64,000 nt of DNA from Verrucomicrobiota bacterium (GTDB lineage Bacteria; Verrucomicrobiota; Verrucomicrobiia; Chthoniobacterales; UBA10450), in the NCBI GenBank assembly GCA_003219415.1, contig QHOS01000026.1:20371-84370 (forward strand), written 5' to 3'. Made by a program: the position numbers and the translations under genes. The notes beneath the pieces were generated by a model. It did not search any database. It was not told where the DNA came from and worked only from the letters and a program-made list of their open reading frames with translations. This document shows positions 63,411-64,000 of the stretch, one piece after another; position 1 is the first letter of the stretch, and every line of letters starts with the position of its first letter.

Positions 63411-64000
63411 ATGACTAAAACAGACAGGGCAGTCGTACTCGCAGCCGGGCGTGGCACTCGCATGCGCGAGCTGACTAATGACGTTCCAAAGCCGATGATC
63501 GAAGTGCGGGGCAAGCCAGTTTTGCAGCATATTGTACAAGGGTTGCGTGATGCGGGAGTGCGCAAATTTCTGATTATCGTCGGTTATCATGCCGAAGCAG
63601 TGCGAAACTTTTTCGAGGATGGCCGGCGTCACAACATCGCCATCGAATACGCGACACAAGCCGTGCGGGATGGCACGGGCCGCGTTGTTAATCTTGCTCG
63701 CAACTTCACTGGCGAGTCGCCGTTCGTTTTGAGCTATGGCGATATCTTGATCAGTCCGGTGAATTACAAACGCATAGTCGATCTTCCGGATCATATGGAA
63801 GCGGTAATCACGGTTACGCGCGCCGAAGACGTCAGTAAAGGCGGCGCGGTTTTTGTGAACGAGCAAATGGAGCTCGTCGATCTTCGCGAAAAACCAAAGC
63901 CCGGCGAACCGACAAGCCCGTGGTATAACGCGGGTCTCTACGCATTTCGGCCAAGCATTTTCGAGTTCATCGCAAAGTTGGAGCCGTCACCGCGCGGTGA
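63411..64000 (+). CDS. Nucleotidyltransferase (sugar-1-phosphate NTP transferase), truncated by window end
   Basis: MTKTDRAVVLAAGRGTRMRELTNDVPKPMIEVRGKPVLQHIVQGLRDAGV; open to base 64000; not in the supplied ORF list. Confidence 0.9.
   Translation, partial: MTKTDRAVVLAAGRGTRMRELTNDVPKPMIEVRGKPVLQHIVQGLRDAGVRKFLIIVGYHAEAVRNFFEDGRRHNIAIEYATQAVRDGTGRVVNLARNFTGESPFVLSYGDILISPVNYKRIVDLPDHMEAVITVTRAEDVSKGGAVFVNEQMELVDLREKPKPGEPTSPWYNAGLYAFRPSIFEFIAKLEPSPRG

Noticed and set aside
1-64000. Many long ORFs opposite or overlapping recognised genes (for example 7586-8020 +, 44507-45112 +, 48646-48963 +)
   Set aside because: They are shadows of high-GC coding genes on the other strand, with low-complexity or Arg/Ser-rich translations and no recognisable motifs.
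1-64000. CRISPR array
   Set aside because: The repeat arrays found have 7-bp units or are palindromic singletons; none has regular repeats with unique spacers, and no cas genes are present.

Overview
This 64 kb window is a gene-dense bacterial chromosome segment. Gene content and style (egtBD, PafA/Dop-like protein, DUF5069, Deg9-like proteases, Kdo/heptose genes, abundant small repeats) suggest a soil Verrucomicrobia genome of Chthoniobacterales/Udaeobacter type, but that placement is inference. About 55 coding genes can be supported. They include ergothioneine biosynthesis (egtB-egtD) followed by a fused Opu/EgtUV-type ABC importer, sulfate activation (cysD, cysNC), an orphan nuoB-nuoC pair, phoH and a 7TM-HD phosphodiesterase, and a heptose/Kdo operon ending in pyrG. 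Also present are tsaC, purE, aroK, queG, an HlyD/MacB-like exporter, purB, an MsbA-like ABC exporter, a tandem Deg9-like protease/pseudoprotease pair, a solitary Pup-ligase/Dop-family gene, phoD, and a split type II secretion locus (gspF-x-G convergent with gspH-I-J-K-L-M-x). The window also holds one tRNA-Arg(ACG), an FTR1-type permease and a large sortilin/BNR-repeat protein. There is no CRISPR array, rRNA, prophage or intact IS. The most unusual signals are: (1) families of degenerate 7-bp tandem repeats placed as inverted pairs at gene borders, one pair enclosing a four-helix-bundle ORF between cysD and cysNC; (2) a family of short GC-rich palindromes that appear to sit in frame inside egtB and queG, in the importer signal-peptide region and at the egtD stop codon, resembling Rickettsia palindromic elements; (3) the egt biosynthesis/importer cluster with a reversed-order fused importer; (4) a translationally coupled sORF, active Deg9-like protease and dead Deg9-like paralogue; (5) a lone PafA/Dop homologue with no proteasome nearby. 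No search or folding tool was available, so family names come from motif recognition.
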